Notes under the pieces: generated by a model
Told to the model about the DNA's origin: nothing
What the model saw: only the letters and a program-made list of their open reading frames with translations
Database searches by the model: none
Shown here: in pieces, positions 16,276 through 24,929 of the stretch
Layout of the letters: each line of letters starts with the position of its first letter
Numbering within the stretch: position 1 is the stretch's first letter
Made by a program: the position numbers and the translations under genes
From: Lysinibacillus sphaericus
GTDB taxonomy: Bacteria > Bacillota > Bacilli > Bacillales_A > Planococcaceae
Reading direction: 5' to 3'
DNA length: 64,000 bases
NCBI RefSeq assembly: GCF_006864135.1
Contig: NZ_SADV01000012.1
Span: forward strand, 1-64,000

Positions 16276-16313
16276 AGAACGTTTGTGCATATAACATATA
16301 CGAACCAACGTTC
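16276..16313 (+). promoter_or_regulatory. Twin LexA boxes of dead SOS locus 2
   Basis: AGAACGTTTGTGC (16276-16288) and CGAACCAACGTTC (16301-16313), 25 bases apart, with TATAAC between. The promoter is still recognisable though the gene is gone. Confidence 0.7.
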
Positions 16314-16343
16314 TTTTTTTGTTGCGGAGGGAGAGTAAAAACA

Positions 16344-16394
16344 ATGAAAGATCAGTTAGTAAAAGGGGTGCACCACAATCAGTTAGTATGTTAG
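16344..16394 (+). pseudogene. Remnant of the WYL-like SOS protein
   Basis: A ribosome site (GGAGGGAG) and ATG give MKDQLVKGVHHNQLVC then a stop. This matches the opening MKEQLIKVMQRQQVVNM of the paralogue at 10443. No polymerase follows. Together with the twin boxes it marks a third copy of the SOS locus. Confidence 0.7.
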
Positions 16395-16732
16395 ATGGTT
16401 AAAATTACCACAAAAACAGAAATTTTTGTTCCGTACGAGAATATTTTAAGATTATGTCAAACGGGAAATTAAACTACAAAAACATTGTGATAGGTCCTAT
16501 AAAGTTATTTCTATTGTTTATCGGTTGTGCGATAAGATGTTAAAAGATTTAATTAATCGATAAAAATTTCCCTTTCTATATTTTTCGAAAAAAGTGAAGC
16601 AACTTTTGAAGAATTTATTAAAAAATTTTTATGTTTTTAGGATTTTTTATAATTTTCAAATTTATTTTATTTATATCTCATTTTGTTACGGGGAAATTAA
16701 CTTATGTTCATGTTTTTTCAGGAGATTAATTA

Positions 16733-16873
16733 ATCACTCAAGAAGAATTAGCTGAAAAATGTGGACTACAAACTTCGTATTTAGCTAGTGTTGAAAGAGG
16801 GGGTAGGAATATGACTATTTTGAAAAAAAGAGCTGATTATGATCTTGCAAAATCTTGTAGAAGACAAAAGTGA
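16733..16873 (+). pseudogene. XRE-type helix-turn-helix regulator, fragment
   Basis: The frame reads ITQEELAEKCGLQTSYLASV then ERGGRNMTI, the core of an XRE/Cro HTH (usual form: TQEELAEKSGLSRSYISSIERG). After that the match fades and a stop comes at 16871. There is no start codon: the preceding in-frame triplets include a stop. Confidence 0.7.
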
Positions 16874-17084
16874 AACTGAGGTAAAATTAATATTAAATAT
16901 AGCTAATGAGATATTTAATACATACAAAGATTGAAAGAACAAGTAAGAGCTATAGTATAGAGATAAGAAATACACACTAAATGATTTTATATGTTTCTTA
17001 ATTTTCTCTTTTGTCCATCGAAGACAATAGCAAACAGATAAAAACGGATTAGCTTTATTGTTAAAAGTAGCTACTAACGTAGAA

Positions 17085-17119
17085 AAAACCGATCCCCTGT
17101 ATGTTAGGGAATCGGTTTT
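17085..17119. terminator. Terminator-like hairpin
   Basis: AAAACCGATCCCCT pairs with AGGGAATCGGTTTT, one mismatch, with A and T tracts on the two sides. It could act in both directions. Confidence 0.6.
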
Positions 17120-17426
17120 AACTTTGTTTTTTGTTGGGTATTTCGTGAATCGAATATTCAACAAAAAGCATCCATTAGTTTAAGTGAATAAAATGCACAA
17201 TCAATCAAAGACCAAATTTTATGTTTTATGTAATGATAATATAGATGTTTAATCTTAAAGCAGAAAAACGTATTACACCGTCCGTAAATATGAACGGTGT
17301 AAAAGTAAAGATGTTTTTATTACTGAATAAGAACTCCTAGAAATAACAATAAAGTCGTTTGAAAACCCAATCATTATGCAACAATCACACGTGTTTGTTT
17401 AATTGTTAAAAACCTTCATTCATTTA

Positions 17427-18035
17427 TCATAGAAGGTAAACGAACCAGATGCTTACGACAATAAACCAAATGTTGATTGACAACAGGAACACGCGCTCAC
17501 AAATCCCAAAGATAAATCGCAACGGCTTGAACATCGTTACAATGACAGCCCCAAGCGAGATAGAAGAAATCATGGTTATGATGTAAAAGAATAGATTTAG
17601 ATTTTTAAAGTCTTCCAGTAATTTTAAATGACTTCCTCCACGATCAATGACCATATAGGAAAAAGCGAACGCAAGAATAGCAAATAAGTAATGGAGTTTT
17701 CCTCGAACCGTAAGTTTTTCTCCTTCTAGGTCAGTTGGAAAGAATAACATGAGGATACGGGAGATGACCATTAGAATGATTAAAATCGGAATGGACGAGG
17801 ATATGGAGAAGCGATCTTTTACATTTAACAACACGATAGAAAGTGACAATGCCCCTAAGTTGCTGAACCAAGCGTAAATTAAAAATAAATTTTTCGTAGC
17901 ACCTACACCGTAATCACTTACAGCATGCCGAATAGGATGATAGCCTGTATTCTTAAAGTGAAGTATGAGAAAAAAAATGAAATAACTCAAAAAGAACAAT
18001 ACGGCCACAATCGATAGGATTTTCTCGATGGACAA
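17427..18035 (-). CDS. DUF998-family integral membrane protein
   Basis: A 202-residue protein with six likely membrane helices. The family mark is HPIRHAVSDYGVGATKNLFL after the first helix, plus FPTDLEGEKLTVRGKLHYLF in the middle, both typical of DUF998. The function of this family is unknown. I start it at TTG 18035 because GGGAGG sits seven bases before; the longer frame would begin at TTG 18050, inside that site. It is monocistronic, with no informative neighbour. Confidence 0.75.
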   Translation of the reverse strand: MSIEKILSIVAVLFFLSYFIFFLILHFKNTGYHPIRHAVSDYGVGATKNLFLIYAWFSNLGALSLSIVLLNVKDRFSISSSIPILIILMVISRILMLFFPTDLEGEKLTVRGKLHYLFAILAFAFSYMVIDRGGSHLKLLEDFKNLNLFFYIITMISSISLGAVIVTMFKPLRFIFGICERVFLLSINIWFIVVSIWFVYLL

Positions 18036-18237
18036 TTTCAGACCTCCCAAAGTTCATCAGATTCAGTTTCCCAACAGTTCCTTCCCCGTTTGTTGAATAG
18101 CATCGTCGACAATTTAATTTTAAATGACTTTATTATTTTATGATTTAAACGACTTTATTATCACGAAACATATATTTTATGAGAATCCATTTTTGTAAAC
18201 TGAGATATACAACATTTTCACTTTAGAAAAAAAGCAA

Positions 18238-18276
18238 AAAACGAGCTAGCGAATTTACTTATTCGCTAGCTCGTTT
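18238..18276 (-). terminator. Strong rho-independent terminator
   Basis: AAACGAGCTAGCGAAT pairs with ATTCGCTAGCTCGTTT; the A-rich side (18228-18240) gives a U tract on the minus strand. It follows the truncated permease gene. Confidence 0.85.
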
Positions 18277-18284
18277 CATGAAAA

Positions 18285-18599
18285 TTAAAGCGGAAGGTCT
18301 TTTCGTTTAAATACTTCTAGACTTGCTATATAGAGAACTATACCAATACCTAAAAGAATGATTAGCTTCCACCAATAGTTTTCGCCTTCTAGAATAGCAG
18401 TTGTATTAAATAATACATTGACTGTGAAGTAATTAAGTACATTAAGGCTTTCGTCAACTGTACTTAACAACTGGAATAAGAAAAAGACAATAGGGATACC
18501 AGCCCCAAAAGCAAGGGAGTTTTTCGTTAAGTTGCAATAGCTTGAGCAAAAGAACGAAATACCGCTGTTATTAATTTTATTAGTTTTATAATGTTTCAT
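18285..18599 (-). pseudogene. ABC-2 type permease, C-terminal fragment
   Basis: The last 70 or so residues read GAGIPIVFFLFQLLSTVDES, NVLFNTTAILEGENYWWK, then a final helix and FKRKDLPL. This is the usual C-terminal end of ABC-2 permeases of the drug/lantibiotic exporter kind (…VFKKRDLPL). The N-terminal helices and the ATPase gene are missing, and the start (MKHYKTNKINN) is fortuitous. It has its own terminator, so the 3' end of a real operon survives here. Confidence 0.75.
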
Positions 18600-18728
18600 T
18601 TACTTTGTGGCTATGTGGAAACAACACTTCAAAAAAGATTAAGTAGATGTCTACTTGACAGTGGTAAATCTAGTGCCATTGAGTACCGGTATTTTTTTTG
18701 TTTCCAAAAATTTCATCTTGCTAAAATG

Positions 18729-18765
18729 CAAACGTTTGTTCTAAAATGTATACAAACAAATGTTC
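18729..18765 (+). promoter_or_regulatory. Twin LexA boxes of intact SOS operon
   Basis: CAAACGTTTGTTC (18729-18741) and CAAACAAATGTTC (18753-18765), 24 bases apart. Each differs from CGAAC-N4-GTTC by one base. They predict induction of the operon at 18868 by DNA damage. Confidence 0.75.
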
Positions 18766-18867
18766 TTACGTATGATAGGTAAAGGGAAAATCAATGTGCC
18801 AATAAAAAATATCAATAATACACAGCTGTTATTTATAAAATTTGAGAGATAGTGGGGGAAAGCTAAG

Positions 18868-19104
18868 GTGAGAGAGCGACTGATTAAAGCTATGCAGCGC
18901 AATCATTTAGTGAACATGATGTATGTAGTGAAAGATGGTTCCTTAGCAAAAAGGCATGTGAAAATCATTAAAATTGTTGGCGATTTATTTCAAGCATTTT
19001 ATTTTACAAGATGTGCAAGAAGTGCAAAACGTACTTTTTTGATCAGTAATGTTCTAGTCGTTATTCCTTTTGTTAGTAAGGGCGTGAAGTTGTATGAATT
19101 ATGA
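18868..19104 (+). CDS. Small WYL-like protein of the intact SOS operon
   Basis: A 78-residue protein, paralogue of 10443. RNHLVNMMYVVKDGSLAKRH, VKIIKIVGDLFQAFYF and AKRTFLISNVLVVIP follow the WYL/SH3-like barrel pattern: two basic strands, a GD turn, then the RTF strand. Free-standing WYL-sized proteins can bind nucleic acid or ligands, so a regulator or accessory of the polymerase is plausible but inferred. GTG start after GGGGGAAAGC. Its end overlaps the polymerase ATG by 11 bases, which points to translational coupling. Conservation of the pairing in two loci, plus a relic in a third, suggests a linked role. Confidence 0.65.
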   Translation: MRERLIKAMQRNHLVNMMYVVKDGSLAKRHVKIIKIVGDLFQAFYFTRCARSAKRTFLISNVLVVIPFVSKGVKLYEL

Positions 19105-20353
19105 AAGTATGCCCAATAGACCTATTATGTGTATCGATATGAAATGCTTTTACGCCAGTATCGTAGCGATGTTACATGGGCTAGATGTTTTAAAAACTCC
19201 AGTTGCAGTAGTAGCAAATTTTGACCAACCAGGTAGCGTAGTGCTTGCTGCCTCCCCCTTAATGAAAGAAAAATTTAATATCAAAACTGGTAGTCGTCGT
19301 TATGAAATACCTAAACACCCTGACATTAGATTGTTTGAGCCTAAAATGAGTTTCTTTATTCAAATGTCGATGACGATTACAAAATTGATCTCTAATTACG
19401 TACCAGTTGATGCTATACATGTGTATAGTGTGGATGAAAGTTTTGTTGATTTAACCGGCACTGAAAAGCTTTGGGGTTCACCTGAAGAAACGGCTAAGGA
19501 AATACAAAGGGCTATTCTTGACCAATTTAATATACCTAGTGCAGTAGGGATGGGACCCAATATGTTAATAGCTAAATTAGCTTTAGACCTTGAAGCAAAG
19601 AAAACAGGCTTTGCTAAATGGACGTATGAAGATATTCCAAAGAAATTATGGCCAGTTCGACCCCTTTCTGAAATGTGGGGAATCGGTAAACAGATGGAAG
19701 CAAATCTAAATGCTATGGGAATACAAACAGTTGGTGGTTTGGCTAATACAGATCTAAAAGAATTAGAAAAGCGCTTTGGTGTAATGGGCAATCAACTCTA
19801 TTACCATGCATGGGGAATCGATTTATCCAAATTAGGGGAGCCGTTAATAACAAACGGAGCTTTAAGTTTTGGGAAGGGACAAATGCTGATGAGGGATTAT
19901 CACACACGAAAAGAAATCTCTGTAGTGCTCCTAGAAATGTGCGAAGACGTAATGAAACGCACACGTGATGTAGGGTTTGTTGGCCGTACAATCAGCTTAG
20001 GTCTTTCCTACAGTCATAATGCCACGACCAAAGGATTCCATCGATCTAAAACGATTGCAGTACCAACAAGCGAAACACTTGTGATGTATAAAACTTGTCT
20101 TGAATTACTGGATGAACATTTTGCAGGTGAACCAGCTCGGCAGTTATCTGTCCGAATATCCAACTTAGAGAGAGAGCATAGCATTCAATTGGATTTATTT
20201 GATGATCGTAAGCCACAGCGTCAAATAATCGGTCCTACAATGGATGCAATACGCAACAGGTTTGGAGCTACCTCAATATTAAGAGCAGTTTCTTTCACAA
20301 AAGCTGGTACAGCTATTAATCGAGATCGCTTAGTTGGTGGTCATTTGGCATAG
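19094..20353 (+). CDS. uvrX: Y-family translesion DNA polymerase, UvrX type
   Basis: A 419-residue error-prone polymerase similar to UvrX/YqjW of B. subtilis and its phages. Palm: CIDMKCFYAS with first catalytic Asp (about residue 14); HVYSVDESFVDLTG with the second acidic pair (about residues 113-116). Then GIGPN-like AVGMGPNMLIAKLALDLEAK, a helix-hairpin-helix (MWGIGKQMEANLNAMGI) and a little-finger domain ending QLDLFDD. All core residues are present, so it should be active in damage tolerance under LexA. ATG 19094 lies inside the upstream gene's end. A YolD-like gene follows, as in the yqjW-yqjX pair. Confidence 0.88.
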   Translation: MNYESMPNRPIMCIDMKCFYASIVAMLHGLDVLKTPVAVVANFDQPGSVVLAASPLMKEKFNIKTGSRRYEIPKHPDIRLFEPKMSFFIQMSMTITKLISNYVPVDAIHVYSVDESFVDLTGTEKLWGSPEETAKEIQRAILDQFNIPSAVGMGPNMLIAKLALDLEAKKTGFAKWTYEDIPKKLWPVRPLSEMWGIGKQMEANLNAMGIQTVGGLANTDLKELEKRFGVMGNQLYYHAWGIDLSKLGEPLITNGALSFGKGQMLMRDYHTRKEISVVLLEMCEDVMKRTRDVGFVGRTISLGLSYSHNATTKGFHRSKTIAVPTSETLVMYKTCLELLDEHFAGEPARQLSVRISNLEREHSIQLDLFDDRKPQRQIIGPTMDAIRNRFGATSILRAVSFTKAGTAINRDRLVGGHLA

Positions 20354-20366
20354 GAGTGATTTATTT

Positions 20367-20699
20367 ATGATACAAGATAGAGGTAATATTAAATGGGCAT
20401 CGATGATGTTGCCGGAGCATTTGGAGCTTCTTAGAGAGTACAAACAAGAGCGCACAGAACAGCCAAGAGAATTGACTGAGTGGGAACTGGAAGAACTACA
20501 GAATACAATCGATCGAGCTTTTAACCAGCAATTGCACATAAAATTAGAAGAGTGGAAAGACTACAAAATCACACAGTGGACTGGAATAATTAAATCGATG
20601 AATACTAATGAACTCATACTTGAAACACTACTTAAAACGAAAAGTATTCCAATCCAAAGTATTCAATCAGCCCAACTGGACGCTGATTATTATGATTAA
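20367..20699 (+). CDS. YolD-like protein
   Basis: A 110-residue member of the YolD-like family, which almost always sits next to a Y-family polymerase. The diagnostic opening is DRGNIKWASMMLPEHLELLR; a helical region (LTEWELEELQNTIDRAF) and a small barrel (ITQWTGIIKSMN...IPIQSIQSAQLD) follow. It is believed to assist or regulate the polymerase. ATG 20367 has AGGAGTGAT upstream; the in-frame start at 20334 lies inside uvrX without a site. It overlaps the next gene by 8 bases. Confidence 0.85.
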   Translation: MIQDRGNIKWASMMLPEHLELLREYKQERTEQPRELTEWELEELQNTIDRAFNQQLHIKLEEWKDYKITQWTGIIKSMNTNELILETLLKTKSIPIQSIQSAQLDADYYD

Positions 20700-21039
20700 A
20701 GCTGACGAAAGACAGTTACTTCATAAGTATCTTTTATTAGAGCTAGCAGTTAAATCATTGCAGGTTGACTATTGTAAATTAGAGCAGTTTAAAATGAAAA
20801 CGGTATTTCTTCCAATGATGGATTCATTACTAAAGGATCTAAGACAAGAATATTTTAACCTCAAACGAGAACTTACACAAAAACGTATACGAGTCGTAGG
20901 TTGGCAACCAGTAGATGAATACTTTAGTGACGTGCAAGTTGCCACTGCAGGTAATGATGTAGTACTTCGTTATGCAAATCAAGCTCTTAAATCACAGGTG
21001 GAAAAGCTGTTGATTAATCATATAAGCAATAACAAATGA
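20692..21039 (+). CDS. Hypothetical last gene of the SOS operon
   Basis: A 115-residue soluble, mostly helical protein that I do not recognise. It has a long amphipathic helix (LLELAVKSLQVDYCKLEQFK) followed by MKTVFLPMMDSLLKDLRQEY, NLKRELTQKRIRVVGWQ and a C-terminal strand-helix part. ATG 20692 overlaps the YolD-like stop (ATGATTAA), so it is coupled to it and shares the LexA-controlled promoter. Position suggests a damage-response accessory protein. A terminator follows directly. Confidence 0.7.
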   Translation: MIKADERQLLHKYLLLELAVKSLQVDYCKLEQFKMKTVFLPMMDSLLKDLRQEYFNLKRELTQKRIRVVGWQPVDEYFSDVQVATAGNDVVLRYANQALKSQVEKLLINHISNNK

Positions 21040-21057
21040 CAGGTACTAGTCCTGTTT
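21037..21057 (+). terminator. Terminator of the SOS operon
   Basis: ACAGG and CCTGT flank a 7-base loop, followed by TTTTTT. The stem is short, but the position directly after the last gene supports it. Confidence 0.6.
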
Positions 21058-21343
21058 TTTGTATTAAAAGCCACTCGTTTGCTTTGTTGTCTACTATTCA
21101 TTGATTTCATATAAAAACTGTTTCTCTTTTTCTAAACCTTTTTTAAAAAGATTTGAGAAGATATTTAAGAAAGTTACAACTAATATTTCCGATAAAAACA
21201 AAAAAATAAGACCCTTGTTATTCCAAAATGCTTACTATAAGTGGAAATAAAAAAGGTAGCATTCTTCTTAGTAAAAATTAGTACACATAGGAACATTCTA
21301 AATTAGCCAACCTAGATTTATGTCAAAATTTTAGGAGGTTACC

Positions 21344-21580
21344 ATGGCTAATTCAAGACACTCAAAACCAGATGATAGATCCAATAACGTTGAACGAATC
21401 CGTGATATCGTTAAAAACACTGAAGAAAAACTTCATGAAGCGGAAATTAGTTTGGAGTTTGCAGACCCTATGCAAAGTGAAATGATTAAAGAAAAAAATA
21501 AGCGACGTCAAAAGTCAATTGAAGGATTAAAAGAAGAAATGAAAGATGAAATGGCAGCTCGTAAAAAAGGTGAAGTGTAG
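21344..21580 (+). CDS. tlp: Small acid-soluble spore protein Tlp
   Basis: A 78-residue, very charged helical protein. KPDDRSNNVERIRDIVKNTE, AEISLEFADPMQSEMIKEKN and KRRQKSIEGLKEEMKDE match the Tlp family (minor SASP, historically 'thioredoxin-like protein') along its whole length. It is made late in sporulation inside the forespore. The ribosome site AGGAGGT is ideal. It is a single gene with its own terminator and gives direct evidence that the organism forms endospores. Confidence 0.92.
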   Translation: MANSRHSKPDDRSNNVERIRDIVKNTEEKLHEAEISLEFADPMQSEMIKEKNKRRQKSIEGLKEEMKDEMAARKKGEV

Positions 21581-21643
21581 AATTGGAGACTTAGGAAGAG
21601 GAACAAACATATCTCCATTCTTTTTAATGATAAAAAAGTGCTT

Positions 21644-21701
21644 ATAAAAGCAGATGGTTTAGAGTTCTGTAATGGACCTCTACATGGCCATCTGCTTTTA
21701 T
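21644..21701 (+). terminator. Terminator of tlp
   Basis: ATAAAAGCAGATGG pairs perfectly with CCATCTGCTTTTAT around a 30-base loop containing a further small stem. Confidence 0.7.
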
Positions 21702-22015
21702 TATGAGGTTGTAATAAAGGTATAGCTGTTGATGACGGTGGGGACAGCATGTTCCAAAGCAGTTTAAACTTCTTATGGTGTGGAAGCAAGAGAGCTACTA
21801 TGAGAACTTACAAAATAGAGGAACACTTTATTTCTAAATAAAAATATTATGTAAACTATGGAAAGGAACTTGAAAATTTGAAGTGGAATCCCACACAAAA
21901 GAGTATAATTCTTACACATGTCGTTGGCATTTTTCTTTAAATAGCCGATTGTCAAAACAGCTATCCGTACTGACAATCATATGTGTGGGCGCCATCAGTA
22001 AAGGGGCGGATAGAA
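21702..22015. other. Intergenic region, nothing recognised
   Basis: About 310 bases between the tlp terminator and that of the GNAT gene. It has no open frame with a ribosome site, and the sequence is not similar to the repeat families of this window. Confidence 0.4.
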
Positions 22016-22045
22016 AAAATCACTCATGTCATAACGAGTGATTTT
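22016..22045 (-). terminator. Terminator of the minus-strand GNAT gene
   Basis: AAAATCACTC and GAGTGATTTT form a 10-bp stem. The stem's A-rich side and the As before it give a U tract on the minus strand. Confidence 0.7.
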
Positions 22046-22066
22046 GAGAAATCATATCTACAATTA

Positions 22067-22543
22067 TTAAATGGTTAGGTTCATAACAATTTGCTCGCCA
22101 ATACGTCCCATTCTTCTTTCCCCGTTATCGACAAAGCCAGCTTTTAAATACAAATTTTGAGCCGGAATATTTTTATGATTAACGACTAAAACAACTTCAT
22201 CATAATCTTTAAATTCCCTCTTCATAAATTCAGACAATGCTAACATCCCTTTTTTGGCGTACCCGTTTCCTTGTTGTTTATGGTCAATAGATAATGCAGT
22301 AAGCAACATAGCATTTGGATTATTAGAGTATTCTTTTACTCTTTCTGTTGCGTACAGGACAAAAAATCCTACAGGTACATGGTCACTCAAAATAACAATC
22401 GGATATTGACCAACCATCTCTATAGAAATTTCTTTTGGAAGGGCAGTAAATTGCCTTTGTTCTTCCGAAAGCTCAAAGGCATTCAAAATAGCCACATACT
22501 CTTCTGAGAAATGTGCTAATTCAATGATGTTCGTTTTTTGCAT
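22067..22543 (-). CDS. GNAT-family N-acetyltransferase under a LexA box
   Basis: A 158-residue acetyltransferase of the GNAT fold. The acetyl-CoA loop is QQGNGYAKKGM (Q/R-x-x-G-x-G/A), the central strand LLTALSIDHKQ precedes it, and NHKNIPAQNLYLKAGF is the usual motif B with the catalytic Tyr. The substrate is unknown. AAAGGAGG stands before ATG 22543. A perfect CGAAC-GTTT-GTTC lies 34-46 bases upstream on the coding strand, so it should be SOS-induced. B. subtilis also has a GNAT gene (yqjY) in its yqjWXYZ SOS operon; whether they are related I cannot say. Confidence 0.8.
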   Translation of the reverse strand: MQKTNIIELAHFSEEYVAILNAFELSEEQRQFTALPKEISIEMVGQYPIVILSDHVPVGFFVLYATERVKEYSNNPNAMLLTALSIDHKQQGNGYAKKGMLALSEFMKREFKDYDEVVLVVNHKNIPAQNLYLKAGFVDNGERRMGRIGEQIVMNLTI

Positions 22544-22576
22544 AAAATTGCCTCCTTTTTTATCATTTTAATATCA

Positions 22577-22589
22577 GAACAAACGTTCG
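22577..22589 (-). promoter_or_regulatory. LexA (DinR) box
   Basis: On the minus strand CGAACGTTTGTTC, an exact CGAAC-N4-GTTC. It is close to the GNAT start, consistent with a site overlapping the promoter. Confidence 0.7.
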
Positions 22590-22684
22590 TCAAGAGACTT
22601 GATTTATAAATGGTATGTAATCTCTTTAGTTTAATGGTTAAATATAGTTAATCAACATTAAAAGAAAAAATAGGGGGCGTAAAA

Positions 22685-23113
22685 ATGGTTTTACTTAAAT
22701 ATGACATAGAGGAAAACGAGCTAACAATGTTAAAAGAAGTTTATCAATCAGTAGGGTGGATGAAACATGATGAACGTATAATAAAAAAAGTTTTCAATGC
22801 AAGTACACATCAAGTTTTCGCAGTAAAAGATCATAAAATTATAGGTTTTGCGAGAGCTCTTTCAGATGGAGTATTTAATGCTGCGATTTATGATGTTGTA
22901 GTACATAAAAATTATCAAAGAAGCGGGATAGCTAAAATTCTTTTAGAGGATATCATCGACCAATTAGAGGATGTTTCTTGTATTCAGCTAATTGCAACAA
23001 CAGGAAATGAACCTTTTTACGAAAAGATCGGCTTTAAAAAATTGAAAACTGGTATGGCCATATATAAAAATCCACAACTAGCAGAGGAGTATTTGGAAAG
23101 CAATAATCCATGA
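22685..23113 (+). CDS. GNAT-family N-acetyltransferase
   Basis: A 142-residue single-domain [24 protein letters not shown] gives strands 2-4, [20 protein letters not shown] holds the acetyl-CoA loop (Q-R-S-G-I-A), and [20 protein letters not shown] is the closing motif with the catalytic Tyr. It resembles the small Bacillus acetyltransferases of the YitI/aralkylamine type; the acceptor is unknown. The ribosome site TAGGGGGCG precedes ATG 22685. It is divergent from the SOS-box GNAT with about 140 bases between them, and is followed by a hairpin at 23132. Confidence 0.82.
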   Translation: MVLLKYDIEENELTMLKEVYQSVGWMKHDERIIKKVFNASTHQVFAVKDHKIIGFARALSDGVFNAAIYDVVVHKNYQRSGIAKILLEDIIDQLEDVSCIQLIATTGNEPFYEKIGFKKLKTGMAIYKNPQLAEEYLESNNP

Positions 23114-23131
23114 GGAAGAGAATACAAAAAA

Positions 23132-23159
23132 AGCTGTAGCGTACGGTATCGCTACAGCT
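23132..23159 (+). terminator. Terminator-like hairpin
   Basis: AGCTGTAGCG and CGCTACAGCT form a perfect 10-bp stem. The following sequence is only weakly T-rich (CAATTTG), so efficiency is uncertain. Confidence 0.55.
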
Positions 23160-24117
23160 CAATTTGACTTGCTTAGGTTAGTCAGTAAAGCGATTATATC
23201 ATACAATAGAGCAAACTAAAAATAACAACAGCTATATTTGATAAAGTATTTAACAGGAAAACTTTAAAGAAATCACTTGTTTTTATTCCTTCGTTCCATC
23301 CGTCGCTCTGGCGATTCTTTCCGTCACTTCGGTGACTTCTTCCGTCGTTCGGCCGTTCTTTCAGTCAAGTCCTTAATATTGTGTAAAATTCTATACAAAG
23401 TTTTCAACCCTGATTTTAGTTTTCCTAAATTTTACAGCTTATGTTGGGATTCGCCGCTAAAACTTTGAGTTTCGCCGCCAACCACGCCGCTAAACCATAA
23501 AGTTGCGCTGCTAACAAGCTTTTTATCCATCGTTTCAATCTGAAAAGAACCCTTTGACAGGGATGTAGAATGAAAAACTCAGGGGTTACGCCAAAAATAT
23601 GAAGGGGAAGATATCTTGTACCCCTTAAGTTTACGCTGTAGCCGGTATATTCTTTCGCATTCTTCTGGTATTAGATAATCGATTCCTTGTGGAAGGCACG
23701 CTAGACAGTTGACTGAACCGACATACCAGAGTGATAAGCTCCACTACAGTTTGTATCAATTTTTTATAGTATCGTTTTTGACTCAAAAAAATGTTACACG
23801 CCCTCTATTAGTTAAAAGGATACTTACTTAACCAGGATTTTGTCCGTGACTCTATGCTACATTCAAATTTTTAAGCACCTATAAAGCCTCAAACTTTACA
23901 CCACGCATATTGACAATCATATTTAAAGTTTCTTGTACATACCTATACTTAAATTCCCAGTAAAAATTTTATTGATGAAAATTAAGAAAATTTTCATTTT
24001 TTTCTAAGAAAAAAGTCAACTTCTTTAGCTATACTTATAAAAAAAGGAAATTTATGAAACCGTTTGAATATTTAAAACGTATTGGTAGTGTGGAAGAATA
24101 TTGAAGTGGGTGAGGAC
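23160..24117. other. Gene-free stretch with mini-hairpin tandem repeats
   Basis: About 950 bases without a credible gene. 23288-23366 is a run of CCGTC/GGCG-type mini-hairpins, and 23451-23516 repeats CGCCGCTAA/CGCTGCTAA. The rest is A/T-rich. A 63-codon frame across the first repeat has no ribosome site and is an artefact of the repeat. Confidence 0.45.
23288..23366. repeat. Tandem mini-hairpins, unit about 21 bp
   Basis: Successive units read CCATCCGTCGCTCTGGCGAT, CCGTCACTTCGGTGACTTC and CCGTCGTTCGGCCGTTC. Each folds into a small stem capped by CTCT, TTC or GTTC while the linker TTCTTT is kept. The stem bases differ between units but stay largely paired. Confidence 0.55.
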
Positions 24118-24666
24118 ATGGCATATACCATTTACATAGTATTAACAAAAACAGGTACATTATTATCAAAAGCTATAGGCATGTATACTGGAAAAGAGAT
24201 GAATCATGCGTCCATTGCTTTTGATGAGGAACTTTTTGAAATGTATAGCTTTGGACGTAGACAATTAAATAATCCTTTAAGTGGGGGTTTTTTGCAAGAA
24301 GATGCAGTAAGAGGGCTATTTGAAACAGCTGATTGTGTAATTTATCGTTGTAAAATATCTCAGTATCAATACTTAGAGATGATGAAAATCGTGCGTTATA
24401 TGTATTGGAATCGTGATCGCTATAAATATAATTTTATCGGGCTCTTTGGCGTTATGATGCAAAAGGAGGTACGAAGAGAGCGTGCTTATTTTTGCTCACA
24501 ATTTGTAGCGACTCTTTTAAAGGTTGGTGGGCTGAAAGTTTATCAAAACCCAGCATTAATGACACCCCATTGTATCGCACAATTACCTTATTTAGAAAAA
24601 GTATATGCTGGGAAGCTTGCAGATTACTTACAAAGTGTGCGTTCACCAGCTATGTTATACGGTTAA
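24118..24666 (+). CDS. Papain-fold (YiiX / NlpC-P60-like) hydrolase
   Basis: A 182-residue protein with a permuted papain-like layout. The His motif comes first (GKEMNHASIAFDEELFEMYS) and the Cys later (RAYFCSQFVATLLKVGG), followed by PALMTPHCIAQLP. This order is typical of the YiiX/LRAT-like branch of the NlpC/P60 superfamily, whose members cleave peptide or amide bonds in cell walls or act on lipids. There is no signal peptide, so it is probably cytoplasmic. I chose ATG 24118 with GGGTGAGG upstream instead of the GTG at 24082. Function beyond 'thiol hydrolase' is not readable from the sequence. Confidence 0.7.
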   Translation: MAYTIYIVLTKTGTLLSKAIGMYTGKEMNHASIAFDEELFEMYSFGRRQLNNPLSGGFLQEDAVRGLFETADCVIYRCKISQYQYLEMMKIVRYMYWNRDRYKYNFIGLFGVMMQKEVRRERAYFCSQFVATLLKVGGLKVYQNPALMTPHCIAQLPYLEKVYAGKLADYLQSVRSPAMLYG

Positions 24667-24929
24667 GGCGAAATCTTGAAGCATTCAAATTATTTTTTAT
24701 CCAAGCTATAATAACGCCTCGGCGAATTTAGATATCCGTTGAGGCTTCATATTTAGCCATGTCTCTATAGATTGCCATAGGACTTAGTAACTTTTACTCA
24801 ATATCCACCACCGATTAATAAAAAAATCTAGTAAGATTAGAGGAATTAAACTAGGTATTATTCTCTTTTGAGTGTGTGTTATATACTTTATAGTATAATT
24901 ATAGGTAATATAGAAATGCATAGGGGGCG

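Larger units (their letters stand above)
16395..17426. other. Intergenic region with an XRE relic and hairpins
   Basis: Apart from the helix-turn-helix relic (16733-16873) and a terminator (17085-17119) I see only A/T-rich DNA and a hairpin TACACCGT...ACGGTGTA (17273-17301). There is no credible intact gene in this 1 kb. Confidence 0.5.
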
